Under the pieces are notes generated by a model, which saw nothing but the letters and a program-made list of their open reading frames with translations, did no database searches and was not told the DNA's origin. A DNA stretch of 64,000 nt from JACOTK01 sp963743945. Lineage in GTDB: Bacteria > Actinomycetota > Acidimicrobiia > Acidimicrobiales > CADCSY01. Positions 10,534 to 19,807 of this stretch are shown one piece after another. Location: assembly GCA_963743945.1 (NCBI GenBank), contig CAVURO010000010.1:310001-374000 (forward strand). Reading direction: 5' to 3'. Both the position numbers and the translations under genes were made by a program. Each line of letters starts with the position of its first letter. The first letter of the stretch is position 1.

Positions 10534-13457
10534 GGGGCGACCTTGCCGACGACCTTGGGGCGGCTCTTGAGCAGCGATCGCACCACTGCCGCCCACCCGG
10601 CCAACTGAACGATCGACACCAGCACGAACCACCACGAGGTCGCCGGGTCGGGGGGCTCCGGTCCCGGTGGTGCCTGCCATGCCATGTTCTCGTACAGCGT
10701 GACGGCCGGGTCGATGTCGAGTCGTCGCAGATCGAGCTGACGGGCAACCGACCGGGTCAGACCGAGCGGCAGCGAGTGCACCGCCGTGTTCGTCCGATCG
10801 GGAGCAAGTTGTTCAACCAGGATGATGTAACGAATGCCGAATGGCGCCACGGTCCGACCGAGACGGTCGGTCTGGCCGCGTGCCGTCGCGAGCATCGCCC
10901 CGACGATCTCATCGGAAGCGGCGCTCGGGGGAAGCTGCCAATGATCGACGAGCTTCGGAAACCCGTTCGCCGAAATCCCGATGGCGACGTCGCCGGCAAG
11001 CACTCGGCCCGCCATGGGCAGCACCTCGGCATCCCCCATCCAAAGGACTTGATAGTCCGGACCCGCCTTCGCCTCATCCTCGAGAAATCCCAAGGTACGA
11101 TCGAGACCCACCTCGGGGACCTCAACCCGTCCGTCGAGAGCTGCACCAAGTGCGGGCAACACGCCCAGAACAACGCCCGCCGCAGCGACCAGGGACAGCG
11201 CCTGGCGCCACCCGAACCCCTCGCCCCGGAGATCGTGCTCGAATGCACACATCCCGAGACCGACGCCGAGGGCCAAGGCCACCGCGGCAAAGCTCAACGA
11301 CACCTCGGGGCCCGGCAACGGGATCGGCAGCCAATCGTGATCCCCCACGAGAGCCAGAGCCCACGAGCCGATGAGGATCCCCCACATCTGTGTCGCAGCA
11401 CGCAACCGCCACTGCTTGCCGATCGCCAAACCAAGGGAGGCGGCGATCACCAGTCCCACGACGAGCACCGATCGGTGAGGACCCACGCCGAAGGCAATCA
11501 GGTCGACCATGCCCGCATCGCCGGGGCCCAGCGGCGAGACGCCGGCGAAGAACTCCCACCTCGCGCCTGCGATGGCCATGCCCACGAGCCACGGGGCATG
11601 CAGGGCCGCCGCAAGACCGCTGGCGCCGGCCACCAGGCCGACAACGGAAAGGGACGTGTCGGCTCGGCGCATCCCCGTTCCGGAAGGGCCGGCCACCCAT
11701 CCGAAGATCGCAACGAGGATGCTCACCGCGAGAAGCAGCAACACGGCCATCGGGACGAAGGCCGCGACAGCAGCGAGGATCAGCCCGAGCGCGAGAACCG
11801 GTCGACCGCGGTGTTCGGTGTCGTCGACCTGCCTGTCCTCGCCTCGGCCGGCTCCCCATGGCCCGGCCGCTGTTGCCTGCAGCACGAGGTGGAGCATCCA
11901 GGGAGTCGCCGCGTACAGGACCAGACCCGCCCAGCGCCCTTGGGCCAATGCATTGAAAGGGAGCGGGATGGCAGCGTAGACCGCCATGGTGACCACTCGG
12001 GCGGGCCGGGAGCCCAGTGCCGAGCTGATTCGCCAGATGCCCACCAGACCCAGCGGCATGGTCCCGAGGACGAGGAGGTGCTGGAGGACGCCCATGGCTC
12101 CGAGGGAGACCAGCCCGGCAAGACCGATCAGGGCGCCCGCCGTGGGGGCAGGCGCCCTGCCATCGAAGCCGACCGCATGCAAGCCCCGGAGGTGCCGGCT
12201 CAGCAGGGAGACAGGACCCGCGTCAAAGCCTGCGACACTGCCCAGCTCGGGCCACGCGCCTCGGAGCAACCCTCGAAGCGCGACGAGCAACACCAACGCC
12301 GTCGCGCCCATGGCGATGGGCACGATGCGCGACCTTCTGTCGGCAAGGGACTCCGTCAGGTCCGCAAATTCCTGGCGAGCCTCCTCCAGCGCCCTCGCCG
12401 GATTGGCCCTGCCGAGCTCACCGCGGAGAAAGCCCAACAGACGTGCGCTTCCCCTGACCTGCAAACGACGGATCTCGTGATCACTCAGCACTCGGGTCTG
12501 CTGGATCTGACGTCGTCGCCGACGCAACTCGCCGATGCGCCGGAGGTTCCACGCCCACGCCCCGGCCACGTCCACGACATGTCCCGGATGTCCGGTCACC
12601 AGGGCATAGAACATCTCGCCGAAGGTGAACAGGATGGCCTGGGGCAACACCCGCAGGAGGTGCGCGAGGCCGTACACGCTGAGCATGGTTCGCAGTCGGT
12701 GGCGGGCCTGCAGCCGGCGGCGATCGTCAACCGGGCGCCTCGATGCGAGCGCCTCCTGGTGTTGGGCCCTCGCATCGGGGACGACCAGCACTCGGGCGCC
12801 CGCCACATGTGCACGCCAACAGAGGTCGAGGTCCTCACCGAGGAAGTCGATCGCAGGGTCGTACCCACCGAGCATGTGAAAAAGGTCGGCTCGTACAAGC
12901 GTGCAGCCGCCGGGCACCACAAAGACATCTCGCACCGAATCGTGTTGTTCCTGATCCAACTCGCCACGATCGACATGCGAGGAGGCGACACCGGTCTTGT
13001 CGACGGACAGTCCGACCTGCAGGAGCCGATCCGGAGCGCCCCATGAGACCAGCTTCGGGCCGACGATCCCCGCGTTCGACCGGTACGCCTCCTCGACGAG
13101 CAGTCGCACGACGTCGGGTTCCAACAGGATGTCGTCGTGGCACAGCAAAAGGTACGGTGCGCCTTCGACCATGGACAGGACCTCATTGGTTGCTGCGCCA
13201 AAGCCCGGATTGGTGTCCAGACGGCGCACGTAGGCCGAGGGCATCACCTCGGCAACGCGTGGCAATGCCTCCGTCGGGCCCGCTGCATCGATGACCAGCA
13301 CCGACATGTTCGGGTAGTCCTGCGCGGCAATGCTCGCCAGCGATTCCTCGAACCAGGGGCCGCCTTCGTGGGTCACGACGACGACCACCACAGCCGGCGC
13401 GTCGGAAATCGAGGCGGCTGCCTCATCGGATTCGGTATCGGTCGGTGTGTCAGCCAT
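10530..13457 (-). CDS. GT2 glycosyltransferase fused to polytopic membrane domain
   Basis: 975 residues. Residues about 20-260 are a GT2 domain (VVVVVVTHEGG at the N-terminus, CHDDILLEPD as the metal-binding motif, GEDLDLCWR as the catalytic ED motif). From about 265 onward there are many hydrophobic segments interrupted by a basic cytoplasmic stretch (RRRRRQ), resembling a GT-C transporter/transferase half, and a final membrane segment near the C-terminus. It would use a nucleotide sugar in the cytosol and act at the membrane. It is translationally coupled to the DUF5719 gene. Donor and acceptor are unknown. Confidence 0.8.
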   Translation of the reverse strand: MADTPTDTESDEAAASISDAPAVVVVVVTHEGGPWFEESLASIAAQDYPNMSVLVIDAAGPTEALPRVAEVMPSAYVRRLDTNPGFGAATNEVLSMVEGAPYLLLCHDDILLEPDVVRLLVEEAYRSNAGIVGPKLVSWGAPDRLLQVGLSVDKTGVASSHVDRGELDQEQHDSVRDVFVVPGGCTLVRADLFHMLGGYDPAIDFLGEDLDLCWRAHVAGARVLVVPDARAQHQEALASRRPVDDRRRLQARHRLRTMLSVYGLAHLLRVLPQAILFTFGEMFYALVTGHPGHVVDVAGAWAWNLRRIGELRRRRRQIQQTRVLSDHEIRRLQVRGSARLLGFLRGELGRANPARALEEARQEFADLTESLADRRSRIVPIAMGATALVLLVALRGLLRGAWPELGSVAGFDAGPVSLLSRHLRGLHAVGFDGRAPAPTAGALIGLAGLVSLGAMGVLQHLLVLGTMPLGLVGIWRISSALGSRPARVVTMAVYAAIPLPFNALAQGRWAGLVLYAATPWMLHLVLQATAAGPWGAGRGEDRQVDDTEHRGRPVLALGLILAAVAAFVPMAVLLLLAVSILVAIFGWVAGPSGTGMRRADTSLSVVGLVAGASGLAAALHAPWLVGMAIAGARWEFFAGVSPLGPGDAGMVDLIAFGVGPHRSVLVVGLVIAASLGLAIGKQWRLRAATQMWGILIGSWALALVGDHDWLPIPLPGPEVSLSFAAVALALGVGLGMCAFEHDLRGEGFGWRQALSLVAAAGVVLGVLPALGAALDGRVEVPEVGLDRTLGFLEDEAKAGPDYQVLWMGDAEVLPMAGRVLAGDVAIGISANGFPKLVDHWQLPPSAASDEIVGAMLATARGQTDRLGRTVAPFGIRYIILVEQLAPDRTNTAVHSLPLGLTRSVARQLDLRRLDIDPAVTLYENMAWQAPPGPEPPDPATSWWFVLVSIVQLAGWAAVVRSLLKSRPKVVGKVAP

Positions 13458-13486
13458 CAGGGTCGCCCGAGGGTAGCGCCCATTCG

Positions 13487-13510
13487 GGCCCGGCAGGCAA
13501 CGGCCGGGCC
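13487..13510 (-). terminator. GC-rich stem-loop downstream of gmd
   Basis: Perfect 8-bp arms (GGCCCGGC and GCCGGGCC) around an 8-base loop lie between gmd and the next minus-strand gene. There is no T-run, so termination or attenuation is only a possibility. Confidence 0.3.
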
Positions 13511-13569
13511 ATTCCGGGACCTTCGGCGGCAGGACTGCCGGGGCGCACCCGAGCTTTCGGCTTCAAGGC

Positions 13570-14553
13570 CTAGCGACGGAGCTTGTCGCTTTCGAGCTTC
13601 AGGTCGTGCTCGACCATCATCGAGACCAACTCGGGAAAGCTGACCGACGGCTTCCACCCAAGCTTGGTCCGGGCCTTGGTGGCGTCACCGACGAGCAGAT
13701 CGACCTCGGCGGGACGCATGAAACGCTCGTCCTGTTTGACGTAGCGCTCCCAGTCATCGATGTCGGCCGCAGCGAAGGCCAGTTGCACGAACTCACGAAC
13801 CTCGTGGGTCTGGCCGGTTGCCACCACGTAATCCTCGGGCTGGTCCTGTTGGAGCATCAACCACATGGCCCGCACGTAGTCACCCGCAAAACCCCAGTCA
13901 CGCCGCGGGCTGAGATCGCCGAGCATCAACTCGCCCTGCAGACCGAGCTTGATGCGGGCAACGGCATTGGTCACCTTGCGCGTGACGAACTCCATGCCGC
14001 GGCGAGGACTTTCGTGATTGAACAGGATACCGCTGCACGCGAACATGTCGTAGGACTCGCGGTAGTTCACCGTGATGTCGTGACCGAACACCTTTGCCAC
14101 ACCGTAGGGGCTGCGGGGATAGAAGGGGGTCTGTTCGGTCTGGGGGGTCTCACGAACCTTGCCGAACATCTCGCTCGACGAAGCCTGATAGAAGCGAATC
14201 GGGTTGTCGCGCCCACCCACGATACGAATGGCCTCGAGCATGCGCAGCACACCGAGACCCGTCACGTTTGCGGTCAGCTCAGCCTGCTTGAACGACAGAG
14301 CGACAAAAGAGATCGCCCCGAGGTTGTACACCTCGTCCGGCTGCACGTGCTCCAGGGCGCTGACGAGCGAGGTGAGGTCCTGCAGATCGCCACTCACCAT
14401 CTCGATGAAGGGGAACTCCTCCGCGACGATGTCGGCGCGGGTGTTGCTCTGGCCCTTGACCAGGCCGAATACCTCGTAGCCCTGCTGATTGAGGAACTCC
14501 GCAAGGTACTGACCGTCTTGACCGGTCACACCGGTCACGAGAGCACGGGGCAT
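13570..14553 (-). CDS. gmd: GDP-mannose 4,6-dehydratase
   Basis: 327 residues, an extended SDR enzyme converting GDP-D-mannose to GDP-4-keto-6-deoxy-D-mannose, the precursor of fucose, GDP-rhamnose and related sugars. NADP-binding GVTGQDG is at 8-14, ASSSEMFG near 124-131 holds the catalytic Ser/Glu, and Tyr150/Lys154 lie in SPYGVAKVFG. The internal ATG at 14553 has GGAG about 9 bases upstream and gives the usual start MPRALVTG. No reductase or epimerase for the keto product is adjacent, so the end sugar is not known. Confidence 0.93.
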   Translation of the reverse strand: MPRALVTGVTGQDGQYLAEFLNQQGYEVFGLVKGQSNTRADIVAEEFPFIEMVSGDLQDLTSLVSALEHVQPDEVYNLGAISFVALSFKQAELTANVTGLGVLRMLEAIRIVGGRDNPIRFYQASSSEMFGKVRETPQTEQTPFYPRSPYGVAKVFGHDITVNYRESYDMFACSGILFNHESPRRGMEFVTRKVTNAVARIKLGLQGELMLGDLSPRRDWGFAGDYVRAMWLMLQQDQPEDYVVATGQTHEVREFVQLAFAAADIDDWERYVKQDERFMRPAEVDLLVGDATKARTKLGWKPSVSFPELVSMMVEHDLKLESDKLRR

Positions 14554-14694
14554 CAAAACTCCATTCGAGATCACCGAGGCGTGAAACCGTCAGCCTATCC
14601 GAGACGCGCTCGACGCCCCATGGCCGCGGCACTGCCGGCGCAGGACGGGCGAAGATTTCACCCTGGGCAACCTCGGCGCTAGCGTCGCCTTCCT

Positions 14695-14719
14695 CGATTC
14701 GAATGCTTTCGATTCGAAT
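14695..14719. repeat. two direct copies of palindromic CGATTCGAAT
   Basis: CGATTCGAAT occurs at 14695-14704 and 14710-14719, 15 bases apart, and contains the perfect palindrome ATTCGAAT. It lies in the divergent space between gmd and the flippase gene, where a regulator could bind. It is AT-rich against a GC-rich background. Confidence 0.4.
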
Positions 14720-14820
14720 CTTTCGACCTGCACATCCGACCCTGGAGCACTCTCCTGAGCACGCGCGAACGCCTTGACCGTCTCAACGAGCGCAACCCCC
14801 TGCCCGAGGGGACCCTGGCG

Positions 14821-16086
14821 GTGGGAACAGGACTGCTCCTCAACGGCTTCACCACCTACGCCTTTCTCGTCCTTGCCGCCCGCGCACTCGGCACGGAGCA
14901 ATATGCACCACTCTCGGTGCTGTGGGCGTTGGTCTTCCTGGTGGGCCCCGGCCTCTATCTCCCACTCGAGCAGGAGACCAGCCGTGCACTGGCCGACCGC
15001 ATGGCTCGGGGCCTCGGCGGCGGGCCGCTTGTGAGACGGGCCATGTTGCTCGGTCTCGGGTTGACGCTGATCCCCCTCGCCGCAACCTTGGCGGCCAACG
15101 GGCTCATCCGCGAGCACCTCCTCGACGACCAGGTCATGCTGTTCGTCGCCTTTGCGCTCTCACTCGTGAGCTTTGCCGTCGTGTACCTCGCACGCGGCGT
15201 GCTGTCGGGCATGAACCGCTTCAGGGGCTACGCCACCTACATGGGGGCCGAGGGCACCGGACGCCTCCTTGTGTGCATCGTGCTGATGGTCCTCGGCGTC
15301 TCCAGCCCCGGACCCTTCGGGCTGACGGTCGCATTGACCCCACTGGTCGGCATCGCCATCGCGATGCGCGGACAGCGCCGTCTCCTGGAACCAGGCCCGG
15401 AGTCTCCGTGGAGCGAGCTGTCCGCCGCCATCCTCGCCCTGTTGGCAGGATCGTTGCTCGCCCAGCTTCTGGTCAACGCCGGGCCTCTGACCGTCGAGCT
15501 CCTGGCCAAGCCCTCGGAGGAAGCAGCTGCGGGCCGATTCCTGGCGGGCGTCATCGTCGCCCGCATCCCACTCTTTCTCTTCCAGGCCGTCCAGGCCGCG
15601 CTCCTGCCCAAGCTCTCGGCGCTCGCCGGCGCCGGTGAGCTCGATGAGTTCCGCAGTGGACTGGGCAAACTGCTCCGTGTGGTGGTTGCGATCGGGGTGA
15701 TCGCAACCCTCGGAGCCTTCGCCGTCGGACCGTGGGCTCTTCGCGTCTTCTTCGGACCGGAGTTCGACCTGACACGCCAGGATCTCGGGCTCCTGGCACT
15801 CGGGAGCGCCGCCTACATGATGAGCATCGCCATGGCCCAGGCGCTCATCGCCCTTTCCGGCCATTTGCGGGTGGCAACGGGCTGGCTCGCCGGCGTCGTG
15901 GGGTTCGTGGTCGTTGCGGCCCTGGGACAAGAGCTGTTCCTGAGGGTTGAGCTGGGACTGCTGGCCGGCTCGGCGGTCGCCGCCCTCACCATGGGTCTGC
16001 AACTGGTGGGCCAACTCCGTCGAGGTGCGATCATGACCCGCTCGGGCATCATCGAGGCCCTTCACGATCTGCCGATGGAGCCCTGA
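14821..16086 (+). CDS. polysaccharide flippase (Wzx/MATE-like membrane protein)
   Basis: At least 421 residues with about 12 hydrophobic segments and few charges. The start GTGLLLNGFTTYAFLVLAARALG is typical of Wzx/MurJ-like lipid-linked oligosaccharide flippases. The frame is open 22 codons further upstream to a CTG at 14755, and the extra residues (LSTRERLDRLNERNPLPEG) look like a natural cytoplasmic N-terminus, so the true start may be that non-standard codon. It precedes the rml operon by about 60 bases on the same strand. Together they suggest export of a rhamnose-containing lipid-linked glycan. Confidence 0.78.
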   Translation: MGTGLLLNGFTTYAFLVLAARALGTEQYAPLSVLWALVFLVGPGLYLPLEQETSRALADRMARGLGGGPLVRRAMLLGLGLTLIPLAATLAANGLIREHLLDDQVMLFVAFALSLVSFAVVYLARGVLSGMNRFRGYATYMGAEGTGRLLVCIVLMVLGVSSPGPFGLTVALTPLVGIAIAMRGQRRLLEPGPESPWSELSAAILALLAGSLLAQLLVNAGPLTVELLAKPSEEAAAGRFLAGVIVARIPLFLFQAVQAALLPKLSALAGAGELDEFRSGLGKLLRVVVAIGVIATLGAFAVGPWALRVFFGPEFDLTRQDLGLLALGSAAYMMSIAMAQALIALSGHLRVATGWLAGVVGFVVVAALGQELFLRVELGLLAGSAVAALTMGLQLVGQLRRGAIMTRSGIIEALHDLPMEP

Positions 16087-16147
16087 GGCGCCCGAGACCC
16101 GGGAGTGGTTCCTGATCTCGGGCCACAGGTGATACAAATCAGGCTGT

Positions 16148-17254
16148 ATGAAAGGCCTGATCCTCTCGGGTGGCGCCGGCACGCGCCTTCGCCCCATCAC
16201 CCACACAAGCGCCAAACAACTGGTGCCGGTCGCCAACAAGCCCATCCTGTTCTTCGGGCTCGAGGACATGGCCGAAGCGGGGATCAAGGAGGTCGGCATC
16301 ATCGTGGGCTCGACCGCCGACGAGATTCGCGCCGCAGTCGGCACCGGGTCTCAATGGGGCCTCGAAGTCACCTACATCCCACAGGATGAGCCCCTGGGCC
16401 TTGCCCATTGCGTGCTCATCGCGCAGGACTTCCTCGGCGACGACAACTTCGTCATGTATCTGGGCGACAACCTGCTGCGTCAGGGGGTCAAGGACTTCGT
16501 GGACGGTTTCAACGCTGCGGTGCTGCGAGCAGGAACACCAACGCTGGATTCGGAGGAGGAGGCGCCCGCAGCCCAGATCCTGCTGGCGCGCGTGCCCGAT
16601 CCCGAACGGTTCGGGGTGGCCGAGCTCGACGCCTCGGGCGCCGTCGTTCGTCTCGTCGAAAAGCCCGAGGTCCCCCCCTCCGACCTTGCACTCGTGGGGG
16701 TCTACCTCTTCGACCCCTCGATCCACGAGGCGGTTCGGGCCATCCAGCCTTCGCCGAGGGGCGAGTTGGAGATCACCGATGCCATCCAGTGGCTCATCGA
16801 TCAGGGTCGCCGGGTTCGCCATGAGGTGGTCGACGGGTGGTGGATCGACACGGGCAAGCTCGATCCGCTGCTCGAGGGCAATCGCCTCATCCTCGAGACG
16901 ATCGAGCCGAGCGTGGCGGGCTCCGTCGATGCCGAATCCCGTCTCGAGGGTCGTGTGGTGATCGAGGAGGGCGCCGAGATCGTCAATTCGACGGTACGAG
17001 GACCGGCCATCATCGGCCCTCGGACCCGACTGGTGAACAGCTACGTGGGACCGTTCACCTCCATCGCGGGCGACTGCGAGCTGTTGGACTCGGAGATCGA
17101 GCACTCGATCGTGCTCGATCACAGCACGATCACCAACATCTCACGTCTGCAGGACTCGCTCATCGGTCGGGAGGCTCGGGTCATCCGCAGCGGCACCCGG
17201 CCCCATGGCACACGCCTCATGCTGGGCGACCATTCACGCGTCGATCTGGAGTAG
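16148..17254 (+). CDS. rmlA: glucose-1-phosphate thymidylyltransferase, long form
   Basis: 368 residues. It makes dTDP-glucose from glucose-1-P and dTTP, the first step to dTDP-L-rhamnose. The nucleotide-binding LSGGAGTRLRPIT at about 7-19, YLGDNLL with the metal Asp, and KPEVPPSDLALVGVYLF are characteristic. The C-terminal 110 residues (EGRVVIEEGAEIVNSTV...) form a left-handed beta-helix, as in long RmlA/StrD-type enzymes (short RmlA is about 290 aa). An AT-rich TACAAAT lies about 10 bases before the start. First gene of rmlACBD; the next starts 7 bases after the stop. Confidence 0.92.
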   Translation: MKGLILSGGAGTRLRPITHTSAKQLVPVANKPILFFGLEDMAEAGIKEVGIIVGSTADEIRAAVGTGSQWGLEVTYIPQDEPLGLAHCVLIAQDFLGDDNFVMYLGDNLLRQGVKDFVDGFNAAVLRAGTPTLDSEEEAPAAQILLARVPDPERFGVAELDASGAVVRLVEKPEVPPSDLALVGVYLFDPSIHEAVRAIQPSPRGELEITDAIQWLIDQGRRVRHEVVDGWWIDTGKLDPLLEGNRLILETIEPSVAGSVDAESRLEGRVVIEEGAEIVNSTVRGPAIIGPRTRLVNSYVGPFTSIAGDCELLDSEIEHSIVLDHSTITNISRLQDSLIGREARVIRSGTRPHGTRLMLGDHSRVDLE

Positions 17255-17260
17255 ACAACT

Positions 17261-17827
17261 GTGGCAACGATCACCGAGTCAACCGTCATCGCCGACGTCT
17301 TCCATGTCGTGCCGACCATGCACCGTGACGAACGAGGCTTCTTCGTCGAGACGTACCGACGGTCATGGTTTCCCCTCGGCCGTGAGATGGTGCAGGCAAA
17401 TCGCGGTGACCGCCAAGCCGGGTCCGTCGTGGGGCTGCACTATCACCTGCACCAGGCCGACTACTGGTACGTGCCCTTCGGGCTCGCACGGGTCGTGCTC
17501 CACGACCTGCGCAGCGGCTCGCCGACCGACGGCGCAACCCTCACCCTCGATCTCGGCGCTCCCCCAGGCGTCGACAGCGATCACGCCGGGGTCTTCATCC
17601 CCCCCGGCGTTGCCCACGGCTTCGCCGCGTTGACCGACATGACCATCACCTATCTGGTCGACGGCTACTACAACGCAGCCGATGAGTTGGGCGTCGCATG
17701 GAACGACCCCGCCGTCAAGGCCGACTGGGGCATCGCCGAACCGATTCTCTCGCCTCGCGATCGGGCCAACCCTCGCCGGGATGCGCTTGACCCCGGTGTT
17801 CAACCCCATCACCTCCTTCGAACCTAG
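17261..17827 (+). CDS. rmlC: dTDP-4-dehydrorhamnose 3,5-epimerase
   Basis: 188 residues, cupin fold, producing dTDP-4-keto-L-rhamnose. ERGFFVETYRRSWF matches the substrate loop and VVGLHYHLHQADYWYVP contains the catalytic base (His60 in GLHYH). The C-terminal FIPPGVAHGFAAL is also typical. The usual RGLHYQ reads VGLHYH here, a modest deviation, so a related 3,5-epimerase of another deoxysugar is possible, but the operon argues for rhamnose. The GTG start lies 6 bases after rmlA. Confidence 0.88.
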   Translation: MATITESTVIADVFHVVPTMHRDERGFFVETYRRSWFPLGREMVQANRGDRQAGSVVGLHYHLHQADYWYVPFGLARVVLHDLRSGSPTDGATLTLDLGAPPGVDSDHAGVFIPPGVAHGFAALTDMTITYLVDGYYNAADELGVAWNDPAVKADWGIAEPILSPRDRANPRRDALDPGVQPHHLLRT

Positions 17828-17835
17828 GACACTTC

Positions 17836-18792
17836 ATGAAGCTCTTCGTCACCGGTGCGGCAGGATTCATCGGCTCGAACTACGTCCATCAGGTGCTCGC
17901 CAACAGCGACGACGAGGTCACGGTGTTCGACGCCCTCACCTACGCGGGAAATCTCGACAACCTGAAGGACCTGCAGGACAACCCCCGCCTGTCCTTCGTC
18001 AAGGGCGACATCTGCGACCGCCAGAGCGTGACCGACGCCATGGCAGGCCACCAGGCAGTCGTTCACTTCGCCGCGGAGAGCCATGTCGACCGATCGATCC
18101 TCAGCCCCGACGAGTTCGTGCGAACGAACTGCGACGGCACCAACGTCGTGTGCGACGTGGCCCGCCGGATCGGCGTCGAGCGCTTTGTCCACATCTCGAC
18201 CGACGAGGTCTACGGCTCGATCGAGGAGGGATCGTTCGGCGAAGCCGACCCGCTGGGTCCCCGCTCGCCCTATTCCGCATCGAAAGCCGGCTCCGACCTC
18301 ATTGCCCTGAGCTACTTCACGACCTACGACCTACCGGTCATCATCACGCGCTCCTCGAACAACTTCGGGCCCTACCAGTTTCCCGAAAAGGTGATCCCCC
18401 TCTTCGTCACGAACCTGCTCGACGGCAGGAAGGTTCCGCTCTACGGCGATGGCATGAACGTTCGTGACTGGTGCTACGTCGAGGACAACTGCGCCGGAGT
18501 CGACCTCGTCCTCCGTCACGGAACCATCGGCGAGATCTACAACATCGGCGCCGGCAACGAGGTGCCCAACCGGCACTTGACCGATCGTCTGTTGGAGCTC
18601 TGCGGGGCGGACGAATCGTCGGTCGAATATGTGGCCGATCGTCTGGGCCACGATCGCCGTTACTCCATCGACACCACGAAGATCGAGGGTCTCGGATGGC
18701 GTCCGAGGCGCGAGCTCGATGAGGCTCTCGATGCCACCGTGGCGTGGTACCGCGACAATCGCTGGTGGTGGGAGCCACTCAAGGCCCGCTGA
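17836..18792 (+). CDS. rmlB: dTDP-glucose 4,6-dehydratase
   Basis: 318 residues, extended SDR, converting dTDP-glucose to dTDP-4-keto-6-deoxyglucose. It shows TGAAGFIGSNY (NAD site, 6-16), the catalytic STDEVYG at 121-127 (Asp123/Glu124) and YSASK at 146-150 (Tyr146, Lys150). ATG start with AGGA 7-10 bases upstream. The stop overlaps the next start as TGATG, so rmlD is translationally coupled. All four dTDP-rhamnose genes are present in one run. Confidence 0.95.
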   Translation: MKLFVTGAAGFIGSNYVHQVLANSDDEVTVFDALTYAGNLDNLKDLQDNPRLSFVKGDICDRQSVTDAMAGHQAVVHFAAESHVDRSILSPDEFVRTNCDGTNVVCDVARRIGVERFVHISTDEVYGSIEEGSFGEADPLGPRSPYSASKAGSDLIALSYFTTYDLPVIITRSSNNFGPYQFPEKVIPLFVTNLLDGRKVPLYGDGMNVRDWCYVEDNCAGVDLVLRHGTIGEIYNIGAGNEVPNRHLTDRLLELCGADESSVEYVADRLGHDRRYSIDTTKIEGLGWRPRRELDEALDATVAWYRDNRWWWEPLKAR

Positions 18793-19631
18793 TGCGCGTG
18801 TTGATCACCGGAGCCGCCGGACAGGTCGGCCGCGAGCTGGTCGAGATCTTTGCGGACCACGAGGTCATCGCAGCCGACCGGGGCCTCCTTGATATCACCC
18901 GTCGAGACGATGTCCTGCAGATCGTGACGACCACCCGGCCCGATGCGATCGTGCATGCGGCCGCCTGGACCGCGGTCGACGCATGCGAAGGTGACCCTGA
19001 TCGGGCCTTTCTCGTCAACACGTTGGGTGCCCGCTTCGTCGCTGAGGCGGCACGAGCGGTCGGCGCACACCTGTGCCAGATCTCGACGGACTACGTCTTC
19101 GACGGCACCAAGGCATCTCCGTACGTCGAATGGGACGAGCCCAACCCGCAGTCGGTCTACGGACGTTCGAAGCTGGCGGGCGAACGGGCGCTCGGTCCGG
19201 AAGCCACCATCGTGAGGACGTCGTGGGTCTGCGGACGATATGGCTCCAACATGGTCAAGACCGTTCTCCGCCTGGCCGACGAACACGAACGACTGAGCTT
19301 CGTCCACGACCAGGTTGGGCATCCCACCTTTGCCGATGACCTGGCACGGGCCGTTCGCCTCCTGGTCGTCGATCGGCGTGCCGGGCTCTTCCATGTGACC
19401 AACCAGGGCAGCTGCTCGTGGTACGAGTTCGCCCGCGAGGTGCTGAAGGCAAGCGGTGCCGACCCCGATCGAGTCGGCCCGATCGCAACCGCCGACCTCG
19501 TGCCGGCGAGGCCGGCCCCTCGACCGGCGAACTCCGTTCTGGACAATGCAGCCCTGCGCCTGTCCGGACTTCCTCTTCTTCCGCACTACGGCGAGACCCT
19601 CGACCGTCTCGTCAGGGAGCTCCGAACCTGA
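18792..19631 (+). CDS. rmlD: dTDP-4-dehydrorhamnose reductase
   Basis: 279 residues. It reduces the 4-keto group in the last step to dTDP-L-rhamnose. It has MRVLITGAAGQVGREL at the N-terminus, STDYVFDG (SDR catalytic Ser/Thr region) and SVYGRSKLAGE with the Tyr/Lys pair; HPTFADDLARA is the conserved C-terminal segment. The start ATG at 18792 overlaps the rmlB stop by one base. A start 16 codons upstream exists in the same frame but lies inside rmlB and is less likely. Confidence 0.93.
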   Translation: MRVLITGAAGQVGRELVEIFADHEVIAADRGLLDITRRDDVLQIVTTTRPDAIVHAAAWTAVDACEGDPDRAFLVNTLGARFVAEAARAVGAHLCQISTDYVFDGTKASPYVEWDEPNPQSVYGRSKLAGERALGPEATIVRTSWVCGRYGSNMVKTVLRLADEHERLSFVHDQVGHPTFADDLARAVRLLVVDRRAGLFHVTNQGSCSWYEFAREVLKASGADPDRVGPIATADLVPARPAPRPANSVLDNAALRLSGLPLLPHYGETLDRLVRELRT

Positions 19632-19807
19632 GCCTCGGACCGCCGATCCTCTCGAATCGTGCTCTTCGTCGTTCTCACGCCACTTTGGGCGAATCTTTGC
19701 AAATCAGTTAAGGCTCTCTCCCTGCGCGCCGATCATTTGCGTAACGCCCGCCGTCGTCGACCCATCGACGAACCAAGGCAGCTCGCGAAGTCAAGGAGAT
19801 CGACGCA

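Noticed and set aside
19632..19807. c-di-AMP (ydaO) riboswitch upstream of the CAP/M23 operon
   Set aside because: Wall-hydrolase operons in actinobacteria often carry one, so I looked. The 176-base leader lacks the expected conserved stems, and only a weak TTGGGC-N17-TTAAGG promoter is seen.
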